Assembly: GCF_016906535.1 (NCBI RefSeq)
Contig: NC_057373.1
Coordinates: 682,001 to 746,000, forward strand
Length of the DNA: 64,000 bases
Direction of reading: 5' to 3'
Source of the DNA: Rhizoctonia solani
Lineage: Eukaryota; Basidiomycota; Agaricomycetes; Cantharellales; Ceratobasidiaceae
How positions within the stretch are numbered: position 1 is the first letter of the stretch; the number at the start of each line of letters is the position of its first letter. Positions 37,001 through 46,600 of the stretch are shown here, one piece after another. A model generated the notes under the pieces. It was not told where the DNA came from. It made no database searches and was given only the letters and a program-made list of their open reading frames with translations. The position numbers were made by a program, and so were the translations under genes.

Positions 37001-37973
37001 TCTTGCCGTCTGGCATCGTTTTAATCGTGGCGGTTGACATGGCTTCCAAGATCGCCCCCGTGATCAAGTCAGCATCTTCGGCCGTTGTTGGGTCTTTGGG
37101 GAGGTCAAACTTCTTGATGGCGTTGCTGAATGCTTCGACCCATTTGTCCTCCCGCTTGGGGTCGATGTGCCTGTGATTGGGTGAGGTGGTGTCTTCAACA
37201 GGCTTGTCTTGATCGAACGGCGTGATGGACCATGTGATTGCCATGTGGTCCGACCCGCACGATCTGCCGGTCAAGGGTGTGTCGACTTCCCAGTTGATGT
37301 TGGGCCACACCTCGACGGCCCTGGGATTAATAAACGTAAGATCTATAATGGAGTTGGAGTCGGGGTTGGGGGCGATGCGGGTGGGGGAGGATGTGGTGTT
37401 CAGGAGAGTCAAGTTGTTGTACTCAGCGAAGTCCCTGAATTCTCTCTCTACTTGATTGGGGTGTCTGTTTTTCCACTTGGAGTTGTCGAGGGCCCAGTCG
37501 GGGTGATGTAGATTGAAGTCTCCCGTGATGATTATGGGTCGGTCTGCTGGTATGATTTGTTCGGTAATATGTTGTATAGTTTTGTTAGCTTCTTTTCCGT
37601 GTGCGTAGACGTTGATAATCGAGAATTTTGACTTGTTGATAAATATGTCGAGGGCCAGAATGTCACGATGAGTAGGGACGCAGTCCGAAAATTGTGCATG
37701 TAGTTGGCGGTCTTTACGGATATAGATGCAGACGCTGGGGCCTTTTTCGTCCTCGAACCCTGGTGGGATAACGCATAAATAATTCGGGGAGTTCACGGTG
37801 CCATAAATATTGTGGAGGTTCGGATTGATGTTTTTCTGGGAGCCAATGCGGCCCCACCAAATGTCCTGGAAAATAAAGATATCAAAGTGCGCGTATAATG
37901 GTTCGTTTAGCAGGGCGTGCATGCGCGGATTGCAGCCTGCCACGTTGAGTTGGATGATATGTTTCTCAATCAT
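34059..37973 (-). CDS. LINE ORF2: endonuclease, reverse transcriptase, RNase H
   Basis: 1304 residues from the ATG at 37973 (an in-frame ATG at 37997 would add 8). N-terminal APE-type endonuclease with IIITGDFNLHHPDW and CGSDHMAITW. Central reverse transcriptase with NYRPIALLETLSKLLEK, LITLDVSGYFNNVDH, GIPQGSPLSPILS and the catalytic FAYIDDF. RNase H with LGYSDGHAAVSNG, YDAEMLG, IYCDNQSAV and HNGVEGNETADRLA. C-terminal CCHC-like finger at CACGESEETIFHLTTSC. All key acidic residues are present and the frame is intact, so the enzyme may be active. The start overlaps the ORF1 stop as ATGATTGA. Confidence 0.95.
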   Translation of the reverse strand: MIEKHIIQLNVAGCNPRMHALLNEPLYAHFDIFIFQDIWWGRIGSQKNINPNLHNIYGTVNSPNYLCVIPPGFEDEKGPSVCIYIRKDRQLHAQFSDCVPTHRDILALDIFINKSKFSIINVYAHGKEANKTIQHITEQIIPADRPIIITGDFNLHHPDWALDNSKWKNRHPNQVEREFRDFAEYNNLTLLNTTSSPTRIAPNPDSNSIIDLTFINPRAVEVWPNINWEVDTPLTGRSCGSDHMAITWSITPFDQDKPVEDTTSPNHRHIDPKREDKWVEAFSNAIKKFDLPKDPTTAEDADLITGAILEAMSTATIKTMPDGKKKSSGPVRSPWWNAECSGALNDLKHNPEGRSRDQLRATLRGAIRRARRSNGDRILSEIRTSKVFESLKWFQGKRWSLLPPIKNPNGGLTATHPHHKAENLAKQFFPPVANPNVTLQPLGIKRMPKRAFQEITVDEIANAIKSTSNKSSPGAFGSNYRVLKWAFWCNTTLFAKLFNLCLNIGYHPTSLRNCVIAPIPKPRRQDMSLPKNYRPIALLETLSKLLEKVITTRLTFEAGKFALIPQSQFGGRDITSCTDAGICMVHNIKSHWKSNHRVSLITLDVSGYFNNVDHNRLIYTLDRMGYSNQICNWMKSYLSHRTAQFRIDGHLCPSIALPAVGIPQGSPLSPILSSLYSTPLLIAAQDNHAQSFAYIDDFTILAWGKSHEYNVATMGRIATRVSNTATKLGLEFEIDKSDLIHFYCHPNHSANPSLHLTLNGKNYTILPQGCIRWLGFYLDRKLTFKEHISNSANKAKAIIAGLGMLANTQRGLTIKHARILYLTCVIPILTYGSPLWFLGRRQKSLLEPLRKVQNQGLRWLLGAFKTTPIPCLEHLASIPPLHITCHKLIMNYSAKLRTIPKSSEVAKRLPASWDTHIPTLNSNRKNTTESLQSPIHFIASHSHPHIEFVSPHINHPSNPTIPFPDQIKIKDSTDGLKRDKYRDKILSEISVLEECHASVLGYSDGHAAVSNGIWKVGVGYVIRAGKRTLSSLSVGIGPRANIYDAEMLGILLAFMKAKQIAENQGYRKIRIYCDNQSAVKSIADLSRHPCQYTSRAFVTAAKAFVTGHPERSIHITWTPGHNGVEGNETADRLANEGARVAPNPIFNRTITWAKEQATRKTIRSWKKAWYEHLESRINSKYYIPHPPALKLHPIFNSSKLGRDIECRLVQYLTGHGHYGKYHAQFHHDVDPRCACGESEETIFHLTTSCPATAGHRGILSEFSTNINDPTLFGSLAGLEAVAKFIAKTGIGRRRGGPQAAAQAM

Positions 37974-40227
37974 TGCGGGTTGAGGACCGGTTAGCAATTA
38001 CTTGCGTGATGGGGCGACGGAACTCGGACATCTTAGGGCATTCGGGGGTATTGAAGCGGTGTCCGTGAAGACTGCATGAGGTGCAGTATACGCATTCGCA
38101 CGGGTTGCCTTTACCCTCTCGGATGCATCGTGGGCAGTTTTCTGCGTTGTGTTCGTCGGTTGTGTGGTTGTTGCGTCCGCATTTGTGGCATCGGGGTTTT
38201 TTGGTGCGACATTGACGCTCGGTATGTCCGTATCGGACGCATTTTGAGCAGGTTTGGAGTAGAGGTTTGGGGTTAAACTTCTTGATTTCGCATCTTCTGC
38301 CGTATATGAAGAGAGTGGGTGAGCTCATTAGACGGGCCGAGGTGAGACCTCCTGCGTCTTCGAAGGCAAACGAGACAGTAGAGGCATTGCGTCCCTCGGC
38401 TTGTAATCGCGCGGGGTCTGCTAGCCAGTCGGGTGCGAGGGTAAGTTTGACTGAGCCAAATTTGGCGGAGTCAGGGAAGGCTTCGTTGAGGAGCTGTGTT
38501 AGCTCCTCGCGGTTGCGCATGCGTTGCAGAGAGCCGCCCATCCCGGTGGGGACGTTTGTGACGACTAGTCTGCTCCACGGGACCTCAGGTCCGAACTCGT
38601 ACTCAGGGAGTCGTAGACGATCCATGAGCAGTGGGATGGCGTTTTCAATCGCCGTGACGGAGACATTATTAGAGAAGGAAAGGTGGAGGCTTGCCTTTAG
38701 TGACCACCGGACTCTGGTGAGTCTGCCCTTGCCGAGGTTGCGGTTTGCGGCATCAAGGCATTCCCGCATGGCCACGAATATGCTTTCGGGGTTAGGTTGG
38801 GTGACGGGTAGAGTTTTGAAACGAACAACAAAATTCTTGTCGTCGCTCTGTGCGGGCGCCGGTTTGGCGATGTCCCTCTTGATGGCAGCGGCAATGTTAG
38901 AGGCTTTGACCTCCGGGGCTTTGGCTGGCGCCTTCGCCGCGACATTGGCAAAGCTAGGGCGCGATTGTGAAGGGTTGGCGGTTGGGGCGGGACTTGAGTT
39001 GGGTGTGTGTTTGTTTCTAGACGTGCTCGTTTGTGCAGTGTGTACCTGCGGCGATTTGCCTTCGAGCTTGTCTAGTCGGGACTTGATGTCGTCGAGCTGC
39101 CCCATCTTGGTTAAAATCGCCTGGAGCATGGATTGGGTGGGATCGGCAGTGGCTGGGTGTGTTGGTGCTGATGGGTTGGTGTAACCTCCCCACTCGCCTG
39201 GTTTAGCGTCGGTTCCCCAGCAGATTTCAGTGGTGAGGGGGTTGGGTTGGTTCGGGCCGGGTTCGGGTTCGCCCATGTATGTGTCTTCCTCTTCGTCTTG
39301 CTTCATCGGTGATTCTGGACGACTTGGTCCTGCTTCCGTGCCGTTGTACAGCGCGTTTTCGGCGATTGAAGAGATTTGGTTGCCGAGTTTTTCGATTTTT
39401 TGAATGAATGTATTGGTGCTGCTCGTTTCTTCGTCGGTATTGTCGTATAGTTGCCTATTCTCGATAATGTTGGCGATGGCTTGGTTGGTGATGGTATAGT
39501 ATTTGATGCAGCGCTCGAGGGCTTCGTTGTCGGGGTAGCCTCCAGCCTCGAGGCGTTTGAACCAGTGTAGTTCTTGACTGCTGAAGACCCAGTCTTCCAT
39601 GGGGGTGACTTGTCTTTCGGTGGGTCTCGTGCGGTTTCGGGTGGGGGTAGTGGATCCTGGCCTGGGTACGTCCTCCATTTCAACAGGTGCGATCCTGGGG
39701 GGGCTATGGATGGGTTCATCGTCCAACGTATATTCCGTGAGTTGCGCCAGCGCCGCGCCGGCATCTCTAACCTGTTCGGACTCTTGTGAGGAGCTGATGA
39801 CCAGTGTGATGCCGGCGTTTGCGACGACAGGGCTTCTCGGCGGGCTTGCGACGAGAGGAACTGTGGGGGGTGGGCTAAGGGTGTAGTCCGAAATGCGGTC
39901 AGTTACGGCTAGCGCGCTAGCGACTGCCTCTTGTGTGCCTCCACTAGGGATGGCAGAGAATGGATTTTTGTATGCAGGCTTACGGTTGGGAACGTTGGCT
40001 ATTTTTCTGGGTTTTTTGTCAGAGTCATCGGAGGCGTAAATAGATATGGAGTCATTAGAGTCGTTGTTTTTGGGTTTTTTGATAACTTTTCTAACAGTCG
40101 GGTATTCAGATGCGATATCGTGTTCGTGTATGCCAGTCAAATCAGAAGTAGAGCGAGTAGAACGACGCAAAATGTTCGAAAAGCGCGAGCTAATGCCTTT
40201 GCCCTTGGGCTCAGGATTGTCGGTCAT
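37966..40227 (-). CDS. LINE ORF1: Gag-like nucleic-acid-binding protein
   Basis: 753 residues from the ATG at 40227. The N-terminal half is Ser/Pro-rich and disordered. A central region (FVVRFKTLPVTQPNPESIF onward) resembles the RRM-like core of Tad ORF1 proteins. The C-terminus carries zinc knuckles: CSKCVRYGHTERQC, CHKCGRNNHTTDEHNAENC and CVYCTSCSLHGH. This protein should coat the element RNA. An upstream GTG in frame (40245) lies inside the target duplication and is not a plausible start. Large plus-strand open frames here (for example 38267-39184) are shadows. Confidence 0.92.
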   Translation of the reverse strand: MTDNPEPKGKGISSRFSNILRRSTRSTSDLTGIHEHDIASEYPTVRKVIKKPKNNDSNDSISIYASDDSDKKPRKIANVPNRKPAYKNPFSAIPSGGTQEAVASALAVTDRISDYTLSPPPTVPLVASPPRSPVVANAGITLVISSSQESEQVRDAGAALAQLTEYTLDDEPIHSPPRIAPVEMEDVPRPGSTTPTRNRTRPTERQVTPMEDWVFSSQELHWFKRLEAGGYPDNEALERCIKYYTITNQAIANIIENRQLYDNTDEETSSTNTFIQKIEKLGNQISSIAENALYNGTEAGPSRPESPMKQDEEEDTYMGEPEPGPNQPNPLTTEICWGTDAKPGEWGGYTNPSAPTHPATADPTQSMLQAILTKMGQLDDIKSRLDKLEGKSPQVHTAQTSTSRNKHTPNSSPAPTANPSQSRPSFANVAAKAPAKAPEVKASNIAAAIKRDIAKPAPAQSDDKNFVVRFKTLPVTQPNPESIFVAMRECLDAANRNLGKGRLTRVRWSLKASLHLSFSNNVSVTAIENAIPLLMDRLRLPEYEFGPEVPWSRLVVTNVPTGMGGSLQRMRNREELTQLLNEAFPDSAKFGSVKLTLAPDWLADPARLQAEGRNASTVSFAFEDAGGLTSARLMSSPTLFIYGRRCEIKKFNPKPLLQTCSKCVRYGHTERQCRTKKPRCHKCGRNNHTTDEHNAENCPRCIREGKGNPCECVYCTSCSLHGHRFNTPECPKMSEFRRPITQVIANRSSTRND

Positions 40228-40255
40228 GGTGGTCGTCGTCGTCACGTGACTCGCT

Positions 40256-40312
40256 GTATGCTCCGGCTAAGTCACTATTTTGCAACTCGGCTGGCTTTGT
40301 CGCAAAACGACC
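40256..40312. repeat. repeat R1, right part of interrupted copy
   Basis: Matches the right end of the uninterrupted R1 copy (24075-24128): ATGCTCCGRCTAAG and GGCTTTGTCGCAAAAC-type sequence. Unit B sequence resumes right after it. Confidence 0.65.
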
Positions 40313-40321
40313 AACTGAGAT

Positions 40322-41240
40322 AACTTAAAAATGCAAATCATTGCACCCAGAGAGGTTCTCGGCAGCACTCCAATCTTTGCTTGAACTATGACTTAAATGC
40401 ACAAACTATACATATTAGGTCATGCATATACCGCTAAAGTTCCAGATCTATTGTACGAGGGCATTCTACACTTTGGTCCCTGAAACCCATGGGCCCTATA
40501 GTAGCATAATTGGCCGATTCACTGTTTTCTCTAGCACTCTCCGGAGTTCTCCAGAGCACTCTGGAGTTAAGTAATACATCTTAGAGAAATAGGTGATTTC
40601 GTTAAGTATAAAACCACGAACCGCCACTTTACCTCCTTTATTATTTTTCCTGCCCCCCGTGCTCTCAGATACAAATAGCCGAACTCTATCCGACGGCTAT
40701 ACTTAGATTTTGTGCCACGCAAGAGACTTTGTGACCGACCCTGTCTGTACGTGTCCATCCTGTCCAACCATACGCACAAGCCTCTGAACGCGTGAAGGCC
40801 CAAAGTGTAGAAATAAATTGATAATAGGCGAGCGTGTATACCAGACTAATACAAAAACGCGTTAAGAGAGCGAGTAATGACAGAGGGAATAAAGTGAGTA
40901 GAGAGGTAAGGGTACAAGGGCCTGAAAGAGCCCTTTATATACCTTAAAAACTCTCTCGAGTCATACCGTAGAAAGCGCAGCTTTCTACTGCGCATGTACT
41001 CGGTGACTTGACACTTGGCTTGGTTACTGTAATAGAGCATACTAGATCATTCTAGTATTTATAAGTTATTTGTACACAAAGGGAAATGCCTCGGGTTGGT
41101 CGTAAGGGGGTCATGGAAGCACAATGAATAACACTATCAAACTTTAGACCCGATCAGATGTATCGGGAAACAGTACGGAGTTTCTGCCTTGCAGGAATGT
41201 GAAGAATAACAAAAATGACGAGGCGGGTAGTCGATTCAAA
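40322..41240. repeat. displaced downstream block (R2) of unit B
   Basis: Corresponds to 30730-31165 of unit A and, reversed, to 57140-57780 and 62690-63250 of units C and D. Typical stretches are the CACCCAG-to-GAGGTTCTC start, a TTTCAGAG-like pyrimidine-rich part and CGTGAAGGC near the end. A solo LTR (40806-41076) interrupts it; removing the LTR and one CAAAG restores alignment with units C and D through AAGGGGGTCATGGAAGCAC. No coding potential recognised. Confidence 0.65.
40806..41076. mobile_element. solo LTR of an LTR retrotransposon
   Basis: 271 bp starting TGTAGAAATAAA and ending TTATTTGTACA, with the TG...CA ends of an LTR and a perfect 5-bp target duplication CAAAG (40801-40805, 41077-41081). 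The empty site is confirmed by units C and D. No internal retroelement sequence, so it arose by LTR-LTR recombination. Copia or Gypsy cannot be decided. Confidence 0.85.
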
Positions 41241-41278
41241 CATCTCCATATAACATTTATGTCTGGCTTATATAGGTT

Positions 41279-41490
41279 CACGGTGAACCCCAAAAGTGCG
41301 GAAAATCCGCATGACGTCCAGATTTTGCCAGACATCCGCATCTAAAATAGCAGAATCCGCACCTCGACGACACACAGGGGTGAGTTGAGGATGCGGATTC
41401 ATGGAAAAAATGGTCGGATTTTGCCAACACTCCGCATATAACGCGCGATTTTTCACGTTCAGAAAATCCGCACTTTTGGGGTCCACCGTG
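41279..41490. mobile_element. CACTA-like MITE
   Basis: 212 bp with inverted ends CACGGTGRACCCCAAAAG (about 24 bp, one or two mismatches) and a possible 3-bp target duplication GTT on both sides. CAC ends plus a 3-bp duplication are typical of EnSpm/CACTA elements. The interior carries at least six copies of the motif ATCCGCA or its complement TGCGGAT near both ends, like subterminal transposase-binding repeats. No coding capacity. Confidence 0.75.
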
Positions 41491-41493
41491 GTT

Positions 41494-41967
41494 GTTATAA
41501 GACTGCACCAGAAGGCTGTTTGTGCTCTATGCCAAAACGAGGGTGTATCCCATTACGTGGGGCAACCGCGTATGCTTTATGTGTGTTTGTTGTATGGACT
41601 AGAGGTCAGTGACTTTAGGAATGGACGCTTACATTAGCACCTCTGATTCATATATTTTGAGAGCTTATATGTGCAGGGAGATAATGTACGCCTAATGAAG
41701 AGCCGCACGATCTTTAGTCTTCCCTCTTGCTGCTTGTATTGTGATATTAGGTACTATCTAAATCCGGAAAGAAAAATACTAAGCACTTTATCTTTTAGTT
41801 CCCAGCTACAAAACGTTGGCTTGAATTGGATTGGAATTTTCTGTCAATCGAAAGCCCCTTGATCAGAGTCAAGGCAATACAAAGTAACTGAAGTCACAGA
41901 TGTTTAACTTTTAATCAAAATTCTACTGGACTGGGAGACTTTAAGGAAGACCGTTGTAAACATTGTT
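41494..41967. other. intergenic; 3' flank of BTB gene 2
   Basis: Includes 41911-41967, part of the 80-bp segment also found at 31439-31518. Otherwise nothing recognised. Confidence 0.5.
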
Positions 41968-43436
41968 TCAAGTGGTCTTTCGAATCCAAGTCGCACGCTG
42001 AATTTCATCCTCGACTGAAAATTGTTTGGCACCTTGAGGAGCTCCGTTGGATACTGCTACCTTCAGATCTCCAAGTTGTCTTGTGAGGCCGCCACACCGT
42101 TTGAACAACGCTAGGCTCTCCGTGATAATACGGGGGGCAATCATGTGGATTTGGCATGGAACCACAGAATACCTTGAACCATTTGCATCTCCCGACCGCG
42201 CGTGCAAAGAGCCAAGGTTGAGTGGGTCTGATATTGAATGTCTGTTGTTTGAGGTAAATGCATTTGGGTTGGCAGGGCGATTGTTCAAGTCTGTATCGTC
42301 ACATGTGCGTTGGACTCGACAATCACACTTGGGAGGTGAAGAATATCTGAGAGTGTACTCTGCGAGTAACGGCGACGATAAGCGGTATAAACGCACCAAC
42401 GATCACAAATATCTCACTGGCATCATCTCGGAGTTTGTCGTCGGTCATTTGGCCCGCCTCAAATACCCCACAAGGCCCCATAGACTTGTCGACAAGCTGA
42501 ATAAATTTCCTTCGCTGCTCTGCTTCTCGTATGCGCGAAACCTCGACAAGACGTTCAGCTCCCAGTATTCTTGCTTCCCTTTGGGAGATGGGCTCTGTGC
42601 GTTGACACAGTTCAATAAACGCTGGTATGGCCCAATTAGGAATATTGAATTCGTCTGAAAGCTTAATGCGGTCGATTGGAGGCGACTGGAACCTGCTCTC
42701 CAATTGGGTTATCGCAAAATTCCGCATATCAGGACATCCATAACGTGTCCCGATCCTTAGAGCATTTATCAGTGTGTCCGAGTTGAACTTGGGTGCCACG
42801 ACACTGGAGAAGACACTTCAGGTGGCGGCGGTGCATAATCCAACCTCAACACGACATTCAAACTATACCATAAAGGCAATGAGCTCACCACGAATAAAGG
42901 ATACGAAAGGTACCACTAAAGTTGTAACTACTCCTCGAAGTACGAATCCGGAGGCGACCGGCGCTTGAAGTCGTTCCTTTCTCCCTTGCCTCGTCAATGC
43001 GCCCGGCAAGAACGGAGAATTTCCTGAGTTGAAACTCATGTACCCAGAATACATTTTCCGATGTCTATTGGCGTTGCTTAGCTCGACACTGTCTATTTTC
43101 TCAGCCAATAGTTACCTGGAACTCGATATTTCCATCCTCATACGCGAAATCTGGGTGAACAGGCAGCTGCTTTTCAATTGGGGTCCCCGGAAAATCTATA
43201 GGAGCAACGGGGACTGGGGTGTTCTCCATGTCATTGAAGGTAGTACTACTGATCATCGAAAACCCTATATCGTACGAGCCAGGTCAGACGTATGATTTGC
43301 GAACATTACACCATAGCAACTTACGCTTGTTGTTTTCCAACGACAAAACGGACTCGACATCTGAAATCAATGACATGTCACTAACGGATACCGGGGATCC
43401 CCCAACTGAATCGATCTTCTGCTCGTTGGAAACCAT
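41968..43436 (-). CDS. BTB/POZ domain protein 2
   Basis: At least five exons. Exon 1 begins MVSNEQKIDSVGGSPVS (43436). Exon 2 ends HPDFAYEDGNIEFQ. Exon 3 starts TSENVFWVHEFQLRKFSVLA, which with the previous exon forms the first BTB strands and the H-x3-L-x-K helix. It runs to TFRILYS, followed by CVVAPKFNSDTLINALRIG and the C-terminal helical part YGCPDMRNFAITQLESRF and FNIPNWAIPAFIELCQR. The last exon is weakly conserved and ends IQRATWIRKTT. Same layout as BTB gene 1 but clearly diverged. Function unknown. Convincing exon 3 needs the acceptor at CAATAG; other frames there give no domain. Confidence 0.8.
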
Positions 43437-43648
43437 ATCTAGAATGCAGGTTGTCGTTGTCTGAAGAGCAGCTCGCTAATCGTAAACGTAATAAATCACA
43501 TTTAGCGCTCATCAGTAGCTCATGGTCCCCATATAGCATTCAATCAAACGAGGCGAACACCACTTTATGGCTTATATATGCATACACACCACATACACGT
43601 TCCTCACAACCTATTGTCTCCCAATTCCATAGAAAGAGTCCACTGAAT

Positions 43649-46600
43649 TCAATCCCCCAGGGACGCCCTGACTCCCTCCACCCCCACCATTCTCTTCACA
43701 ATCCCCTCCAGTCCCTTTTCTTTTTCACCCTCATTCACAAACTTCTTCACCTTTTCACGCGCAAGCGCCCGCTCCATCGGGGCGGCCACCCAAACACTAA
43801 CCGACCCCGCAACGACCCCGGCCAAGAAATCGGGATCCATGGTTCCCGCCAAGCTTCGTAGCGCGGAAAGAACGGATTTGATACCCGCGAATCGTGGTCG
43901 GGCCAGTGTCAAGAGAGCAATGAGGATATTTCGATGAGCGACGCTGTCTGAACCTTGTTGTACTGGCGCGCGTAACAGCTCCAACGAATTCGTGAAGCCC
44001 AAGATCCTTGCAGGGTTAGGTATCGGTGTCCCACCAATCGAGGCCTGCAATGCCAGATTGAGATAAGACGAAGCGTAGAGCGGGGCGGTCGTGTTCGTGG
44101 AGCCCGAACCAGAACCCGAGTTTGAAGGATGCAGAACACGCAGCATGGCGTTTACGTCAATATTTGCTTTGGGAATATACGGTGATGCTAGCAGCCGCAG
44201 CACACGATGGCGGGTCATTTCGATGACGGGCGCGGGGCATCCATTAGCCAAGACCAAAAGCTGGAGAACGTCGAGGTGCGTTTGGGCAGCATGTCTAGAA
44301 GAAAGAAAAAAAGTCAGGTGCTCGGTTAATCTGTTCTTTGTTTGCGAGTAAGGATAAAGAGGGAGAAATACTTACCCATGCCGTTCAGCCTCGTTGGCCA
44401 GAGCCCAGATCACGCCTCGGAGCGTCCAGTTCAACAGGGGCCCCTCGAAATACGACACCCCGTTGCGCAAGATCTCCATCCCAGCCCCCTCGGGTTCTGC
44501 GGCACATTTCCGAATAGCTTCTGTGAATAGCGTGGCGGACAATTTGAGCAAAACTCGTGGGTTTGTGGATCTAAACGTGGGGAGGGGAGGGTGTCAATAT
44601 ATGTCACCACAAATTGTATATCACCTTGCCTCAAGACATTATCGTCAATCCCAAAACTATTCGAATCAAACGCAGCCTTGACCCAGTCGCTGATGAGCGT
44701 ACGTTCCGGCTCGGTCAGGTCTGACAAATTGTACACTGCCCATGACGAGGTGAGGCAAGATGCATCAAGAACGCGGTCGCCATGTTTGAGTGTGCCGCTC
44801 TTTTGCTGAAACATCTGACATGAGCCGAAGGGTTGGAGGACGGGATACGCGCGAAATTGCGTACGTACCTCGTAGCGTGTGACCAACAACTGAAGTAATA
44901 GCAATACGTCGCCATACTGACCAAGCGCCGATTGAGGATCACCTAGAGCGGGTTCATCACATCCCGAATCAGCCTCATATTTCCAAATTAAGACAATCTG
45001 TCAATTTCGGCACGTACCGACCCCCGCGCCTTCCAGGTCTTCTAAAAAGGCTAAACCAGCTGCGACAAACTCGGCTGGCGGGACCCTCAAACCGACGACA
45101 TCCAAAACGGTAGGATGTGTATAAAGAAGTCTCGATAGATTAGCCAGGGACTCGAGTGTTGCGGGGGACAGGTGTTGCGTAGACGTGGTCAGGCTCGTGT
45201 ACCCCTAAAATCAAAACTCGTAGATCATTCGTCGTCGTGCGGGGGGATAGGGAAAAAGAGAAAAAAATATGAAAGATGGAATTACCTTGTGCAGAACGGT
45301 GCATAGACAGGCATGTGTCTCGGGATCCGCTACCGCGCGATCAATCAACTCGAGTTTATCCGACTGGGGAACTTCGAGTGATAGAAGTCTTGATTTTAGA
45401 TAGGTCTGATTCGTCCGGGTCAGCTCCAACTTTTACTCGCCTGGATCGGAACGGCCGAGGTGGGGCTCACCTCCAAGTCCTGTCCGTTCTCGCCCGCTTC
45501 GGCGAATACCCGCCCGATACCCCGTCCCGGCCAATTCTCAATCGTCAGACCGGGCAGAGAGGGGAAATTCGAATCGAGCAGCGACACGCTCTGAAGGCTC
45601 TGAACCAGCATTGTACGGATGTTCTTCCTATTTCGGACGGTGGGAAGAAAAAAAATAGACAGACAGAAAGAAAGAAACGGGCATCAGCGGCCCTAATTCG
45701 AAGAGAGGATAGTGAGTTAACTTTACCCCTTGCTTCCATCTTCCGGAACATCCTCTTCCATCGAGTCTTCTCTCGATACACGCGTTATCGGTGCCGTCAC
45801 ATCGCATTTATCGAGCAAAGCACCAAAGTGCGTAAACAAGCCGTGTATAGCAGATTGAACGCCATCCTTCTATATTAAAAAAAGATCGGCATTGGCGAAA
45901 TGCAATAGAACGGAATGAAATGAAATGAAAGAGAGGATCAATTAAATGATTGGGACGCACAAGTTTATTCTGTGGTGCCTCGAGTTGACAAAAGAGCTTG
46001 GGCAACTTGGCGTGTAATGTGTCAATAAACACGTTGTGCGTGGTGGACCCGGGTGACGTACCGACCCGAACAGCGCGGCGCAGATGATCGTCCTCGTGTT
46101 CCCGTCGGGCTCATTAGCGAGCACAGAGATCAGGGAGGCGTATAATTGAGAAAAGAATGCATCCGGGGTGGGTGTGCTATTGAACACAGTCTGGAGGGCT
46201 GAGAGATGCGAGTCTGGATAAGCGAGCACCGAGGTCTAGACGAAAATGTGGTCCGATATTAGTCGAGAACAAAAAGCCGTGGATGACCACGAGAAGAGGG
46301 GAAATGAAGGGGAAAGGGGGGGAGACATACGACTTGATAGGCGAGCACATCGAACAACGGCCCGTTCCTGGTGAACTCGAGCAGTTCCGGCCGTTGAGGC
46401 GGCTCGTCTGTCACCTGCTGTGGTTGTACGCGTGACGTCGCATGTCCATGGCCGTGTCCGTCCGCGGTCGTCAAAGCCGAAAGCTGGAACAGCCAATTCG
46501 TCAGCTGCGGACTGACAATCTCCCCTGCATCCAATAGATCGTTTATCGCAGGAACAAGATTCAGAGCCAAAAAAGGAGAAAGGTTAGGATTCGGCGAAGA

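Larger units (their letters stand above)
33781..40241 (-). mobile_element. full-length Tad-like LINE (non-LTR retrotransposon)
   Basis: A 6.46-kb minus-strand element with a 23-nt A tail (T run at 33781-33803) and two intact ORFs. Flanked by a perfect 14-bp target duplication TCACGTGACTCGCT (33768-33781 and 40242-40255). The left copy overlaps the right target duplication of the older truncated LINE, so this insertion is the later one. Only about 14 nt precede the ORF1 ATG, so the 5' UTR is very short or truncated. RNase H inside ORF2 and a C-terminal zinc finger fit the Tad1/I-type clades. Confidence 0.93.

Noticed and set aside
36565..37176. 203-codon plus-strand frame
   Set aside because: Antisense to the intact LINE ORF2.
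38267..39184. 305-codon open frame on the plus strand
   Set aside because: Lies entirely antisense to LINE ORF1, whose zinc knuckles and frame are clear; shadow frame.
40243..40245. GTG start for LINE ORF1
   Set aside because: Falls inside the host target duplication; the ATG at 40227 is within the element.
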